In this document: piece by piece, positions 51,063-60,040 of the stretch
How positions within the stretch are numbered: the stretch's first letter is position 1
Layout of the letters: each line of letters opens with the position of its first letter
Assembly (NCBI RefSeq): GCF_014651055.1
Contig: NZ_BMWD01000034.1
Location: 1-64,000 of the forward strand
DNA length: 64,000 bases
Source of the DNA: Streptomyces fructofermentans
GTDB taxonomy: Bacteria; Actinomycetota; Actinomycetes; Streptomycetales; Streptomycetaceae
Reading direction: 5' to 3'
Made by a program: the position numbers and the translations under genes
The notes under the pieces: generated by a model
Told to the model about the DNA's origin: nothing
Databases searched by the model: none
The model's input: only the letters and a program-made list of their open reading frames with translations

Positions 51063-52178
51063 GTGGTGGGGCTCCTGGAGGCTCACGAGGGGACGCCCGC
51101 CGGGCATCCGCGGCGCTCCGCCCGTACCGCAGGCGTCCTCGTCCGCCTGCTGCCCGCGCTGCTGATCGTCGCGGGGGTGGTGTACGAGCTGTGCACCCCG
51201 CAGGACCTCACCGGCGCCCCCTTCTTCGCCGCCGCGCCCCTGGTGGCCGCGCCGCTCTTCCCGTTCGGCGTCACCCTGCGCACGGGGATCGCGGCGATCG
51301 CGGCGACCGCAGGCGTGCACATCAGGTACGCACTCGACGCGGTCGCGATCACCGAGGTCGCCACCGTGGCGACGGTCGCCGTACTGGCCGTCCTCATCAA
51401 CCGGCTGGTGAGCCGCGCCCACGCACGGCTCGCCTCCGCCCGCGGGATCGCCGAGGCCGTCCAGCGGGCCGTACTTCCCGAACCCGCCGAGCGGATCGGC
51501 ACCCTGTGGGTCGCGGCACGGTACGAGGCGGCGCAGGCGGACGCGCTGATCGGCGGCGACCTCTACGCGGCCCAGGACACCCCGCACGGCGTACGGCTCA
51601 TCGTGGGCGACGTGCGCGGCAAGGGGATGGGCGCGGTCGGGGCCGTCGCCGTCGCCGTCGGGGCCTTCCGGGAGGCCGCCGACCAGGAGGCGACCCTGGA
51701 GGCGGTCGTCCAGCGGTTGGAGCACGCCCTCGCCCGTGAACTGACCCGGCGCGAGGGCGTCGAGACCGTCGAGGGCTTCGTCACCGCGCTGCTCGCCGAG
51801 ATCCCGCACGGCGACGGAGTCGTACGGCTGCTCAACCGCGGCCACCCCGGTCCCCTGCTGCTGTACGCCGACGGAAGCGTCCGCGTGCTCGCCGCGGAGC
51901 GGCCGGCCCTTCCGCTCGGGATGGGCGAGCTGGCCTCCTGGCCGGACGACGTCCAGGAGGAGGCGTTCCCGCCCGGAGCCACCCTGCTCGTGCACACGGA
52001 CGGACTGTCGGAGGCACGGGACGCGCGGGACGTCTTCTTCGATCCGGCCCGGGACCTCTCCGGGCGGGTCTTCGCGGGGCCCGGGGCGCTGCTGGACGCG
52101 CTCGTGGACGACGTCAGGCGCCACACCGGGGGCGGGACGACGGACGACATGGCGCTGCTCGCGGTGCGGCGGCCGTGA
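51063..52178 (+). CDS. Membrane PP2C/SpoIIE-type serine phosphatase
   Basis: 371 residues. Three to four N-terminal membrane helices (roughly residues 25-120) precede a SpoIIE phosphatase domain: RAVLPEPAERIG linker, then GGDLYAAQ (metal Asp), VGDVRGKGMGAVG, LLNRGHPGPLLLY, HTDGLSEARD and GGTTDDMALLAVR. All metal-binding Asp positions appear kept. Such proteins dephosphorylate anti-anti-sigma factors in stress and development pathways; no anti-sigma gene is adjacent. GTG 51063 has AGGAG at 5 nt. Confidence 0.92.
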   Translation: MVGLLEAHEGTPAGHPRRSARTAGVLVRLLPALLIVAGVVYELCTPQDLTGAPFFAAAPLVAAPLFPFGVTLRTGIAAIAATAGVHIRYALDAVAITEVATVATVAVLAVLINRLVSRAHARLASARGIAEAVQRAVLPEPAERIGTLWVAARYEAAQADALIGGDLYAAQDTPHGVRLIVGDVRGKGMGAVGAVAVAVGAFREAADQEATLEAVVQRLEHALARELTRREGVETVEGFVTALLAEIPHGDGVVRLLNRGHPGPLLLYADGSVRVLAAERPALPLGMGELASWPDDVQEEAFPPGATLLVHTDGLSEARDARDVFFDPARDLSGRVFAGPGALLDALVDDVRRHTGGGTTDDMALLAVRRP

Positions 52179-52356
52179 GGCGCGGTGCCGTCGGGACCCC
52201 CCTGTCACCAGGGGTAGTCGAATGACGTCCCTCCGCATAACAACTGACGCACCGTCAACAGAATTGATCGCGCTGAATGTCGATCAACTCGCCCGATTTA
52301 CCCCGCTCATCACCTGAAAGTCCAAGCCGGCCGCCGTAACGATCATCAAGAACGGC

Positions 52357-52386
52357 TTGGAATCCGGTGCCCGGGTCTATTAACGT
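52357..52386 (+). promoter_or_regulatory. Candidate promoter of the riboswitch-controlled M23 gene
   Basis: TTGGAA (52357-52362) and TAACGT (52381-52386) are 18 bp apart. The predicted start near 52393 lies just before the riboswitch. Confidence 0.5.
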
Positions 52387-52409
52387 TCGATAACGCAGCG
52401 CGGTCGTCC

Positions 52410-52582
52410 CGGCCGTCACAAGAGACGGCTCCGTGCGCACGCGTCGAATCCCGCAAGGGAACCGGGGAACCACTACTTGGGGTGAATCGCAAGTCCGTCG
52501 CGGTGTATGACACCGCGGTTGACGCGCGTAGGAGACCTTCCTGCTCCGAACCCGTCAGCTAACCCGGTAGGCGAGAGGAAGG
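52410..52582 (+). promoter_or_regulatory. Cyclic di-AMP (ydaO/yuaA) riboswitch
   Basis: The leader contains the family's conserved blocks in order: GAATCCCGCAAGGGAACCGG and GGGAACCACTACTTGGGG with GTGAATC near 52446-52488, a peripheral hairpin (CGCGGTGTATGACACCGCG, 52499-52517), then GCGCGTAGGAGACCTTCCTG, CTCCGAACCCGTCAGCTAAC and CCGGTAGGCGAGAGG. In Streptomyces this riboswitch class precedes cell-wall hydrolase genes and turns them off at high c-di-AMP. The limits are approximate. Confidence 0.9.
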
Positions 52583-52598
52583 AAAGGAGTGCGCCTAC

Positions 52599-53633
52599 GT
52601 GGCGTCCAACCGGCCTGCACCCACGACCTCGTTCGCGCCGAGCGAGCAGTCGGACGACAAGCCCGACACGTTCGGCTACGGCATCGCCCGGAACGAGGAG
52701 AGCTGGGAGCCCTGGAATCCCACCGAGGACTCCATCCGTCCCGTCCGCGGCAAGCACCGCGTGTCCAAGCAGCGCGGCGGAGGACTCGCCCGTAGCTCGA
52801 CCGTTCTCGGCGTCGGTGTCATAGCCGCCGTCGGCGCGGGCGGCATGGCCACCGCGCAGACCGGCAAGCCGCCGGTGTCGATCTCGATGCCCGACCTGCC
52901 CAACGTCGGCTCGCTGATCTCGGACGACACCGAGCCCCAGGGATCCAGCACTCCGCTCACCGCCGTGGGCCTGACCTCCGCGGACGCCGAGGAGGGCAAC
53001 GCGGACGCCGGTGAGGCCCTGCGAGCCCGCATCATGCTCCAGGCCGAGCAGCAGCAGGACCAGGTGGACCGCGAGGCCCAGGCGTCCGCCGAGGCCGCCG
53101 CCGCCAAGAAGGCCGCCACGCTCGCCGCCAAGGAGAAGGAGGCGGCCGAGACCAAGGCCGCCGCCGCCAAGAAGAAGGCGGAGGACGAGGCCAAGGCGAA
53201 GGCGGAGGCCGCGCGCCTGGCCGAGCTGGCGAAGCAGTACACGCTGCCGACCTCCTCGTACACGATCACCTCGACCTTCGGTCAGGCCGGCGCGCTGTGG
53301 TCCTCCGGCTACCACACGGGCCTGGACTTCGCGGCCCCCACGGGTACGCCGATCAAGGCGATCCACAGCGGCACGATCACGCAGGCCGGCTGGGACGGGT
53401 CGTACGGCTACCGCACGGTGCTCACGCTCGACGACGGCACGGAGCTGTGGTTCGCCCACCAGTCCTCGATCAGCGTCAGCGTCGGCCAGAAGGTCGCCAC
53501 GGGCGATGTCATCGGCCGCGTGGGCGCGACCGGCAACGTCACCGGGGCGCACCTCCACCTGGAGGTCCACACCAGCGGCGGCGGCGACATCGACCCGATG
53601 GCGTGGCTGCGCGGCAAGGGCCTCAACCCGTAG
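52599..53633 (+). CDS. M23 (LytM-type) peptidase with coiled-coil region
   Basis: 344 residues. The basic N-terminal 65 residues precede a membrane/signal segment (about 66-86). An Ala/Glu/Lys-rich coiled coil runs from about 140 to 212. The peptidase domain has zinc ligands His239 and Asp243 (YHTGLDF) and His320 in HLHLE, with His287 near FAHQSS. It should cleave peptidoglycan cross-links. The GTG at 52599 has AAAGGAG 9 nt upstream, directly after the c-di-AMP riboswitch, so its level is tied to c-di-AMP and thus to osmotic and developmental state. Confidence 0.94.
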   Translation: MASNRPAPTTSFAPSEQSDDKPDTFGYGIARNEESWEPWNPTEDSIRPVRGKHRVSKQRGGGLARSSTVLGVGVIAAVGAGGMATAQTGKPPVSISMPDLPNVGSLISDDTEPQGSSTPLTAVGLTSADAEEGNADAGEALRARIMLQAEQQQDQVDREAQASAEAAAAKKAATLAAKEKEAAETKAAAAKKKAEDEAKAKAEAARLAELAKQYTLPTSSYTITSTFGQAGALWSSGYHTGLDFAAPTGTPIKAIHSGTITQAGWDGSYGYRTVLTLDDGTELWFAHQSSISVSVGQKVATGDVIGRVGATGNVTGAHLHLEVHTSGGGDIDPMAWLRGKGLNP

Positions 53634-53695
53634 GTCCCGCGGGGCGACCGGGTACGTCCGGAATACGGCTGTCCGACAAGGCCGTTGACGTACCC

Positions 53696-54640
53696 ATGAC
53701 CTCTCTTCGCAAGCTGGGCCCGTCCGATCTGGAAGTCTTCCCGCTCGCCCTCGGCGGCAACGTCTTCGGCTGGACCGCCGACAAGGCGCAGTCCTTCGCC
53801 GTGCTCGACGCGTACGCCGCCGCGGGCGGGAACTTCGTGGACACCGCCGACTCCTACTCGGCCTGGGCGCCGGGCAACGAGGGCGGCGAGTCCGAGACCG
53901 TGATCGGCGAGTGGCTGGCGGCACGCGGCAACCGCGACGACGTCCTCGTCGCGACCAAGGTCGGCGCGCACCCCCGGTACAAGGGCCTGTCGGGCGAGAA
54001 CATCAGGGCGGCCGCGGACGCCTCGCTGCGGCGGCTGCGGACCGACCGCATCGACCTGTACTACACCCACTTCGACGACCCCTCCGTGCCCGTCGAGGAG
54101 ATCATCAGCGCCCTGGACGGGCTCGTGCGCTCCGGCAAGGTCCGGGCGATCGCCGCGTCCAACATCTCCCCCGAGCGGCTCCACGAGTCCCTCGACTTCT
54201 CCGACCGCGCCGGACTCGCGCGGTACGTCGCGCTCCAGCCCCACTACAACCTGGTCTCCCGCGACACTTACGAGGGGCCCCTCCGGGACATCGCCTCGCG
54301 CGGCGGGCTGGCGGCCGTGCCCTACTGGGGGCTGGCAAAGGGCTTCCTCACCGGCAAGTACCGCCCCGGAGTCATCGTGGACAGCGCCCGCGCCACGGCG
54401 GCAGGGGCCTTCCTGGAGACCGAGCGCGGACCGCGCGTCCTCGCGGCCCTGGACGAGGTCGCCCAGGAGCGGGGTGCCGAGATCGCGACCGTGGCCCTGG
54501 CCTGGCTCGCGGCGCGCCCCACGGTGGCCGCGCCGATCGCCAGCGCCCGCACGGTGGAGCAGCTCCCGGCGCTGCTCGCCGTGGCGGACCTGACCCTCAC
54601 GGACGCAGACCTCGCGAAGCTGACGGCCGCCTCCGCCTGA
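53696..54640 (+). CDS. Aldo/keto reductase
   Basis: 314 residues of the NADPH-dependent aldo/keto reductase family. The catalytic tetrad is visible: Asp and Tyr in FVDTADSYSAW, Lys in VATKVGAH, and His in LYYTHFDDP. The C-terminal cofactor part (PIASARTVEQLPALL) is present. ATG 53696 has no ribosome binding site, and an upstream extension is not credible. It may be a leaderless or very short-leader message. The substrate is unknown. Confidence 0.92.
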   Translation: MTSLRKLGPSDLEVFPLALGGNVFGWTADKAQSFAVLDAYAAAGGNFVDTADSYSAWAPGNEGGESETVIGEWLAARGNRDDVLVATKVGAHPRYKGLSGENIRAAADASLRRLRTDRIDLYYTHFDDPSVPVEEIISALDGLVRSGKVRAIAASNISPERLHESLDFSDRAGLARYVALQPHYNLVSRDTYEGPLRDIASRGGLAAVPYWGLAKGFLTGKYRPGVIVDSARATAAGAFLETERGPRVLAALDEVAQERGAEIATVALAWLAARPTVAAPIASARTVEQLPALLAVADLTLTDADLAKLTAASA

Positions 54641-54671
54641 CACACCCGCCGGGCCCCGGGGGCCCGGGAGC

Positions 54672-56021
54672 CTAGGTGCGGTACGGGTTGTACGCGGGAT
54701 GGGGCGCCGTCGCCGGATACGGGACCGGCTGACCCTGGGGAGGGCCGAACGGGTAGCCGTGCGGCGGTGCGTACGGCTGGGCCGGGACCGGCCACGGCGG
54801 CGGCATCCGCACCGGGGCCGTCGCCCGGGCCGCGTACGCGAGGGCCGGACGGGCCGCCGCGCGGCGGGCCCACAGCTCGTGCAGCAACTCCTGTTCACGG
54901 ACGGTGAAGTCCGCGTTCGCGCGACCGCGGCTGCCCCGGTGGCGCAGGAAGGCCAGGGAGGTCGCGTACGCCTCGTACTCGGCGACGGCACGGCCCGCCG
55001 CCCGCCCGCCGTGGTGCCTGGCGTACTCCCGGGCCAGCCGCCGCGCCTTCATCGAACCGAGGACGTACGGCTCGGGCGGCGTCAGCCAGCCGGCGACGGC
55101 GTAGGCGGGCAGTTCGGAGCGGATCGTGCCCAGTTCGCGCTGGCGGGTCCACACCACGAGCCAGGTCAGCAGCCCGAAGGCCGGGACCATGAAGACCGCG
55201 TAGACGGCGAAGAAGCCGAAGTCGCCGAAGGTCGACGAGCCGTTCCACATCGCGTGCATGCCCATCGCGAGCAGCAGCCCGGTGAACGGGAGCAGGACGC
55301 GCCGCACGTGCTGGCGGTCCGCGCAGAGTGCCGCGACACCGAAGCCGATGCCGGTCAGCACCGTGAACAGCGGGTGCGCGAAGGGCGACATGATCACGCG
55401 GACGAAGAAGGTCGCGGCGGTGACCGAGGCGATGCCGCTGTCGCCGGTGAGCTGGTCCGTGCCGAACGCGGTGCCGAGGTAGAGGATGTTCTCGGTGAAC
55501 GCGAAACCGGTGGCGGTGACGCCCGCGATCACCACGCCGTCGAGGACGCCGGTGAAGTCCCGTCTGCGGAACAGGAAGACCAGCAGGATCGCGGCCGCCT
55601 TCGCCGACTCCTCGACCACGGGGGCGATGACGGTCGCACCGAGGGTGTCGGCGCCCGACGGGTCGGCCGTGGCCGTCGCTATCCAGCGGGTCGCGAAGCT
55701 GTTGGCGACGATGGCTATCAGCGCGGCGGCGCAGGCGCCCCACGCGAAGGCGAAGACGAGGTTGCGCCAGGGGCCCGGCTCGACGCGGTCCAGCCAGCGG
55801 AACGCGGCGACGAGCAGCGGCACGGGCAGTACGGCGAGGCCGAGGCCCACCAGGAAGCCCTCGGTACCGGTCTGTTCGCGGACCATCGCGAGGATGACCA
55901 GGCCGGAGAGGGCGAGCAGGGTGACCAGCGCGCCGTAGCGCACCCACCTGCGCCGCCACCAGTGCGCCGCGCCTGCGGCGGGTATGCCGGGGGGTGGTGG
56001 ATACGGGGGACCGGTGGCCAT
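54672..56021 (-). CDS. PrsW-family glutamic-type intramembrane protease
   Basis: 449 residues with about eight membrane helices. The active-site set of PrsW/CAAX-like proteases is present: Glu137-Glu138 and Lys141 in APVVEESAKAA, GFAFTENILYL near residue 172, His in SPFAHPLFT near 210, and GMHAMWNGS near 255. The C-terminal 150 residues are cytoplasmic, ending in a Pro/Tyr-rich stretch. PrsW in Bacillus cleaves an anti-sigma factor, so a signalling role is possible. ATG 56021 follows TAGGGT by 7 nt, which fixes the start and suggests a leaderless transcript. Confidence 0.9.
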   Translation of the reverse strand: MATGPPYPPPPGIPAAGAAHWWRRRWVRYGALVTLLALSGLVILAMVREQTGTEGFLVGLGLAVLPVPLLVAAFRWLDRVEPGPWRNLVFAFAWGACAAALIAIVANSFATRWIATATADPSGADTLGATVIAPVVEESAKAAAILLVFLFRRRDFTGVLDGVVIAGVTATGFAFTENILYLGTAFGTDQLTGDSGIASVTAATFFVRVIMSPFAHPLFTVLTGIGFGVAALCADRQHVRRVLLPFTGLLLAMGMHAMWNGSSTFGDFGFFAVYAVFMVPAFGLLTWLVVWTRQRELGTIRSELPAYAVAGWLTPPEPYVLGSMKARRLAREYARHHGGRAAGRAVAEYEAYATSLAFLRHRGSRGRANADFTVREQELLHELWARRAAARPALAYAARATAPVRMPPPWPVPAQPYAPPHGYPFGPPQGQPVPYPATAPHPAYNPYRT

Positions 56022-56028
56022 GGCAATG

Positions 56029-56034
56029 ACCCTA
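56029..56034 (-). promoter_or_regulatory. -10 box of the leaderless PrsW-like gene
   Basis: On the minus strand TAGGGT (56034-56029) lies 7 nt before the ATG at 56021. No ribosome binding site is present. Confidence 0.5.
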
Positions 56035-56161
56035 ACGAGGGAGGGGTTCGGCCCGCGACGGTGCGTCGGCGCTCCGCGCGGTCCGGGGACGACGTGGGGG
56101 GTGTCACGCGTGGTCGGGTGCGTGCGAACGCCCGTCCGGGCGACCGCGGTTCCCCGTGCCC

Positions 56162-56986
56162 TCAGGGGGCGCTGTGGGGTACGCGGCGGAACAGGAGATC
56201 GTTCACCACGTGTCCCTTGTCCAGTCCCTGGCCCTCGAAACGCGTCAGGGGACGGAACGCCGGGCGCGGGGCATAGCCGCCGTCCGGCACCGTGTTCTCG
56301 AAGTCGGGGTGCGCGGTGAGGACTTCGAGCATGACCTCGGCGTACTCCTCCCAGTCCGTCGCGCAGTGCAGCACCGCGCCGGGTGCGAGGCGGCTCGCGG
56401 CGAGCGTGAGGAACTCCGGCTGGATCAGCCGCCGCTTGTGGTGGCGCTTCTTGGGCCAGGGGTCCGGGAAGTAGACCCGCAGGCCGGACAGGGAGTCCGG
56501 GGCGAGCATCTCGCGCAGCAGGATGATCGCGTCCCCGTTGGCGACGCGGATGTTGGCCAGGCCGCCGCGCTCCGCGAGGTTCAGCAGGTTTCCCTGGCCG
56601 GGCGTGTGCACGTCGACGGCGAGGATCCCCGTGCCCGGGTCCTCGGCGGCCATCTGCGCGGTCGCCTCGCCCATGCCGAACCCGATCTCCAGGACGACCG
56701 GGACGTCGGCACCGAACAACTCGGCCAGGTCGAGGGGGCGCTGCCCGTCGATGTCCAGCCCCCACTTGGGCCACAGGCGCCGGAGCGCGTCCGACTGGCC
56801 CTGGGTCACCCGGCTGCGCCGCGGCTGGAAGCTGCGGATCCGCCGCTCGAAGTGCGAACCGGCCGGATCGGGACGAGGGCCGTCCGGGAAGCGGGGTTCG
56901 CCCTTGGGGCGGGAGGCCGTGGACGCACCGGGGGAGGCGTCGTCGGGGCGGCGGCGGGCATCGGGGGTGATGGGCGACTCAGACAC
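56162..56986 (-). CDS. trmB: tRNA (guanine-46-N7)-methyltransferase
   Basis: 274 residues. An N-terminal disordered segment of about 40 residues, then the TrmB core: SFQPRRSRVTQGQ, the SAM-binding VVLEIGFGMGEA near residue 98, LRVYFPDPWPKKRHHKRR near 168, and TRFEGQGLDKGH near the C terminus. It methylates G46 in the tRNA variable loop. The GTG at 56986 follows TAAAAT by 10 nt. lhgO lies 58 bp upstream on the same strand. Confidence 0.96.
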   Translation of the reverse strand: MSESPITPDARRRPDDASPGASTASRPKGEPRFPDGPRPDPAGSHFERRIRSFQPRRSRVTQGQSDALRRLWPKWGLDIDGQRPLDLAELFGADVPVVLEIGFGMGEATAQMAAEDPGTGILAVDVHTPGQGNLLNLAERGGLANIRVANGDAIILLREMLAPDSLSGLRVYFPDPWPKKRHHKRRLIQPEFLTLAASRLAPGAVLHCATDWEEYAEVMLEVLTAHPDFENTVPDGGYAPRPAFRPLTRFEGQGLDKGHVVNDLLFRRVPHSAP

Positions 56987-57044
56987 AGTGCGTGCGATTT
57001 TACGGGTCCCACGGGTCCCACGGGCGCTACGGGTGCCGGCGCGG

Positions 57045-58256
57045 TCAGGGGCGCGAGAGCATCGCGAGGGCCCGCCGGGCCACCTCGCGGCCGATCGGCA
57101 GGGACGCGGTCGCCGCGGGAGAGGGGGCGTTCAGCACGTGGACCGTGCGCGGCGCCTCCTTGATGAGGAAGTCGTCGACCAGAGTGCCGTCGCGCAGCAC
57201 CGCCTGGGCGCGGACCCCGGCGGCAGCCGGCACCAGGTCGTCCGGGGTCACCGCGGGAAGCAGTCGCCGGACCGCCTGTGTGAAGGCCGTCCTGGACAGC
57301 GAGCGGCGCACCTCGCCGCCGCCCTGCCGCCAGTGCCGCCGGGCCATGTGCCAGGAGCCGGGCCAGGCGAGGGTCGCCCCGAGCTCGCGGGGGCGCACGG
57401 TCCGCCAGTCGTAGCCCTCGCGGGCCAGCGCCGGCACCGCGTTGGGTCCGACGTGGACGCTTCCGTCGATGCCCCGGGTCAGATGGACGCCGAGGAAGGG
57501 GAAGGCCGGGTCGGGCACGGGATACACCAGGCCGTTCACCAGGCCGGGCCTGGTCAGGGTGTAGTACTCGCCGCGGAACGGGACGATCCGCATTCCCGGG
57601 TCGTCTCCCGCGAGACGGGCGATCCCGTCGCACTGGAGTCCCGCGCAGTTGACCAGCGCGCGCCCGCGCACGATCTCCCCGTCGGAGGTGCGGACGGCGA
57701 CCCCGAGGTCCGGACGCCGGTCGATGTACGCGACCTTCGCCCCGTACCTGATCTCCGCCCCCGAGGCCTCGGCGAGCCGCCGCGCGACACCCGCGAAGTC
57801 GCACACGCCCGTCGTCGCCACATGGATGGCGGCCAGGCCGCGCACCCCGGGTTCGTACTCCCCGATCTGGGCGGCGCCCAGCTCCCTGACCTGGAGGCCG
57901 TTCTCCCGGCCGCGCTGCACGAGCGCGTGCAGCCGGGGCAGCTCGGACCGCTCGGTGGCGACGATCAGCTTGCCGGTGACGGCGTGCGCGATGCCGTACT
58001 CCGTGCAGAACTTGACCATCTCGGCGGCTCCCCGCACCGCGAACCGCGCCTTCAGGGAACCCGGCCGGTAGTAGATCCCGCTGTGGATCACCCCGCTGTT
58101 GCGCCCCGTCTGGTGACGGGCCGGACCCGGCTCCTTCTCCAGCACGGTCACCCGGGTGCCCGGCGCCGCACGCGTGATCGCGTACGCCGTCGACAGGCCG
58201 ACGATGCCACCGCCGATCACCAGCACGTCGCAGTCGTGAGCGACCTCCCGCCGCAT
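57045..58256 (-). CDS. lhgO: L-2-hydroxyglutarate oxidase
   Basis: 403 residues of the FAD-dependent DAO family. The Rossmann motif VIGGGIVGLSTAYAI is near residue 12, then HQTGRNSGVIHSGIYYRPGSLKA-type LhgO signature (split here), and GLQCDGIARLAG near 205. The C-terminal FAD segment is HVLNAPSPAATASLPIG. The enzyme oxidises L-2-hydroxyglutarate to 2-oxoglutarate. ATG 58256 is chosen because GGGAGG lies 8 nt upstream; the in-frame GTG at 58265 overlaps that site. Confidence 0.94.
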   Translation of the reverse strand: MRREVAHDCDVLVIGGGIVGLSTAYAITRAAPGTRVTVLEKEPGPARHQTGRNSGVIHSGIYYRPGSLKARFAVRGAAEMVKFCTEYGIAHAVTGKLIVATERSELPRLHALVQRGRENGLQVRELGAAQIGEYEPGVRGLAAIHVATTGVCDFAGVARRLAEASGAEIRYGAKVAYIDRRPDLGVAVRTSDGEIVRGRALVNCAGLQCDGIARLAGDDPGMRIVPFRGEYYTLTRPGLVNGLVYPVPDPAFPFLGVHLTRGIDGSVHVGPNAVPALAREGYDWRTVRPRELGATLAWPGSWHMARRHWRQGGGEVRRSLSRTAFTQAVRRLLPAVTPDDLVPAAAGVRAQAVLRDGTLVDDFLIKEAPRTVHVLNAPSPAATASLPIGREVARRALAMLSRP

Positions 58257-58580
58257 CTGTCCCACCTCCCGACTCGATAGTGCACTGCGCCACTGACAAC
58301 GCCCTCAAACCCGGTGGACGCGAGATGTGCCGAGCGGTCGCGGGGGGCCGCGCCCCGGGCCACCCGCGACCGCGTCCGGCGCCTGCCGTGCCGACCGGGC
58401 CCGGCGTGCCTGCCGCGCTCGCCGTGCCCGCAGTGCCTGCCGTGCCCGGTGCTCCCGCCGCGGCTCCCACCATCGCACTCGAACCGGGTCGGGGCCCGTA
58501 CCCGGCGCACCGCGGGCCGGCGAGGCGGGTGGTCCCGGGCGGAGGCCCGGCACGGGTGCCGGGCCTCCGAAACGCCTGTC
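58257..58580. other. Gap between lhgO and the Orf1590-like gene
   Basis: I see no gene. The middle (58370-58460) is a string of GCCTGCCGTGC-like words on a GC-rich background. The promoter of lhgO should lie at its left end, with no clear boxes. Confidence 0.5.
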
Positions 58581-58604
58581 CGCCCCGGACCCCGGCCCGG
58601 GGCG
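58581..58604 (-). terminator. Hairpin after the Orf1590-like gene
   Basis: CGCCCCGG (58581-58588) pairs with CCGGGGCG (58597-58604), 12 nt beyond the minus-strand stop codon. Confidence 0.5.
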
Positions 58605-58615
58605 GGCGCTCCGGC

Positions 58616-60040
58616 CTAGGCGGGTGCCATCAGCAGGGGCCGGGCACGCTCCCGCAGCTCCACCACGCGCGGCTCGTCGCCGTACGGCTCCAGCCGGTGG
58701 AGGAGGTCCTTCACATACTCGGTGGTGCGGGCCGAGGAGATGCGCCCGGCGACCTCCACCGCCCGCACGCCCTGCTCGCACGCCGCGTCGAGGTTGCCCG
58801 ACTCGAGCTCGGCGACCGCCGACACCACCAGACGCAGCCCGTGCGAGCGTACGAACTCCTCCGTCGGCTTCGACAGGGCCTGCTCCGTGAAGCGCCGGAC
58901 CTGCCGGGGAGCCTTGAGGTCGCGGTAGCACTCCGCGGCGTCGGCCGCGAAACGGTCGTACGAGTAGAAGCCGAGCCAGGACGGGTCGTGGTCGCCGTCA
59001 CGGGCCCGCTCCAGCCATCCCTCGGCCGCCTTGAGCGCGCCGCCGGCCGCGTGGGCGTCACCCGCGCGTGCGTGGGCCCGTGCCTCGACGAGGCGGAAGA
59101 AGCTCATCGTGCGGGCGGTGGCCAGTCCCCGGTTGCGCTCCAGCGCGGCCTGCGCGAGGTCGACGCCCTCGTCGCCGAAGCCCCGGTACGTCGCCTGGAG
59201 GGACATGGAGGCCAGGACGTAGCCCCCGAGGGGGACGTCGGCGGCCGCGCGCGCCAGGCGCAGCGCCTGGATGTAGTACCGCTGGGCGGCCTCCTGCTGG
59301 CCCGTGTCGAAGGCCATCCAGCCCGCGAGGCGGGTGAGTTCGGCGGACGCCCCGAAGAGCGCGCGGCCGACCTCGTCCGAGTACGAGCCGAGCAGCAGCG
59401 GCGCCGCCTCGACCCGTAAGCACTCGGGCACCATGGACGAACGCCAGTCGCCGCCGCCGTACTTGGAGTCCCAGCGCCTGGCGTCCTCGGCGGCCTCGCG
59501 CAGCTTCTGCACGTCGCTGTGGCCGACCTTCAGTGTCGCTCCCGAGCCCTCCGCCGGGTTCGCGTCGCGCGCCACCGAACTGTCGGCCGGGGTTATCAGC
59601 CAGCGGGACGCGGGTGTCGCGTACGCGCTGACCGCGAACGATCCCGCGAGCGACTGCCAGATGCCGCCGGAGCCGGCCCGGCGCCCCGCGAGGTCGAGCC
59701 GGTACAGCTCGGTCGCCGAGCGCACGGCCTGCCCCACGTCCCGGGGGAAGGCGAGGCCCACCTCCGGCGCCGGATCCGCGTCCGCCAGGCCGATCTCGTG
59801 GAGCGGCACGGGGCGGCCGAGCTTCTGGCCGATGGCGGCGGCGATGAGATGCGGCGCGGCGCCCTGCGGCACCATGCCCTTCGACACCCAGCGCGCCACC
59901 GACGTCTTGTCGTAGCGAAGAGTCAACCCGCGTTGTGCGCCGAGGTCGTTGACGCGTCGCGCGAGTCCTGCGTTGCTGATTCCCGCGAGGGCGAGAACGG
60001 CGCCGAGTTTCTCGTTCGGCCCGCGTTGCTCCCTGGACAT
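58616..60040 (-). CDS. Orf1590-like sporulation-associated regulator
   Basis: 474 residues from ATG 60040 with GAGGGG 6 nt upstream. The N terminus holds an HTH (GAVLALAGISNAGLARRVND, then DKTSVARWVSKGMVP). The rest is a helical repeat region of TPR type, with QQEAAQRYYIQALRLARAA, DEGVDLAQAALERNRGLA and HAAGGALKAAEGWLERA. From memory it resembles Orf1590 of S. griseus, whose multicopy DNA affects sporulation and which makes two nested proteins from internal starts; an internal start after the HTH is possible here too. It is divergent from the asparagine-synthetase-like gene. Confidence 0.85.
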   Translation of the reverse strand: MSREQRGPNEKLGAVLALAGISNAGLARRVNDLGAQRGLTLRYDKTSVARWVSKGMVPQGAAPHLIAAAIGQKLGRPVPLHEIGLADADPAPEVGLAFPRDVGQAVRSATELYRLDLAGRRAGSGGIWQSLAGSFAVSAYATPASRWLITPADSSVARDANPAEGSGATLKVGHSDVQKLREAAEDARRWDSKYGGGDWRSSMVPECLRVEAAPLLLGSYSDEVGRALFGASAELTRLAGWMAFDTGQQEAAQRYYIQALRLARAAADVPLGGYVLASMSLQATYRGFGDEGVDLAQAALERNRGLATARTMSFFRLVEARAHARAGDAHAAGGALKAAEGWLERARDGDHDPSWLGFYSYDRFAADAAECYRDLKAPRQVRRFTEQALSKPTEEFVRSHGLRLVVSAVAELESGNLDAACEQGVRAVEVAGRISSARTTEYVKDLLHRLEPYGDEPRVVELRERARPLLMAPA

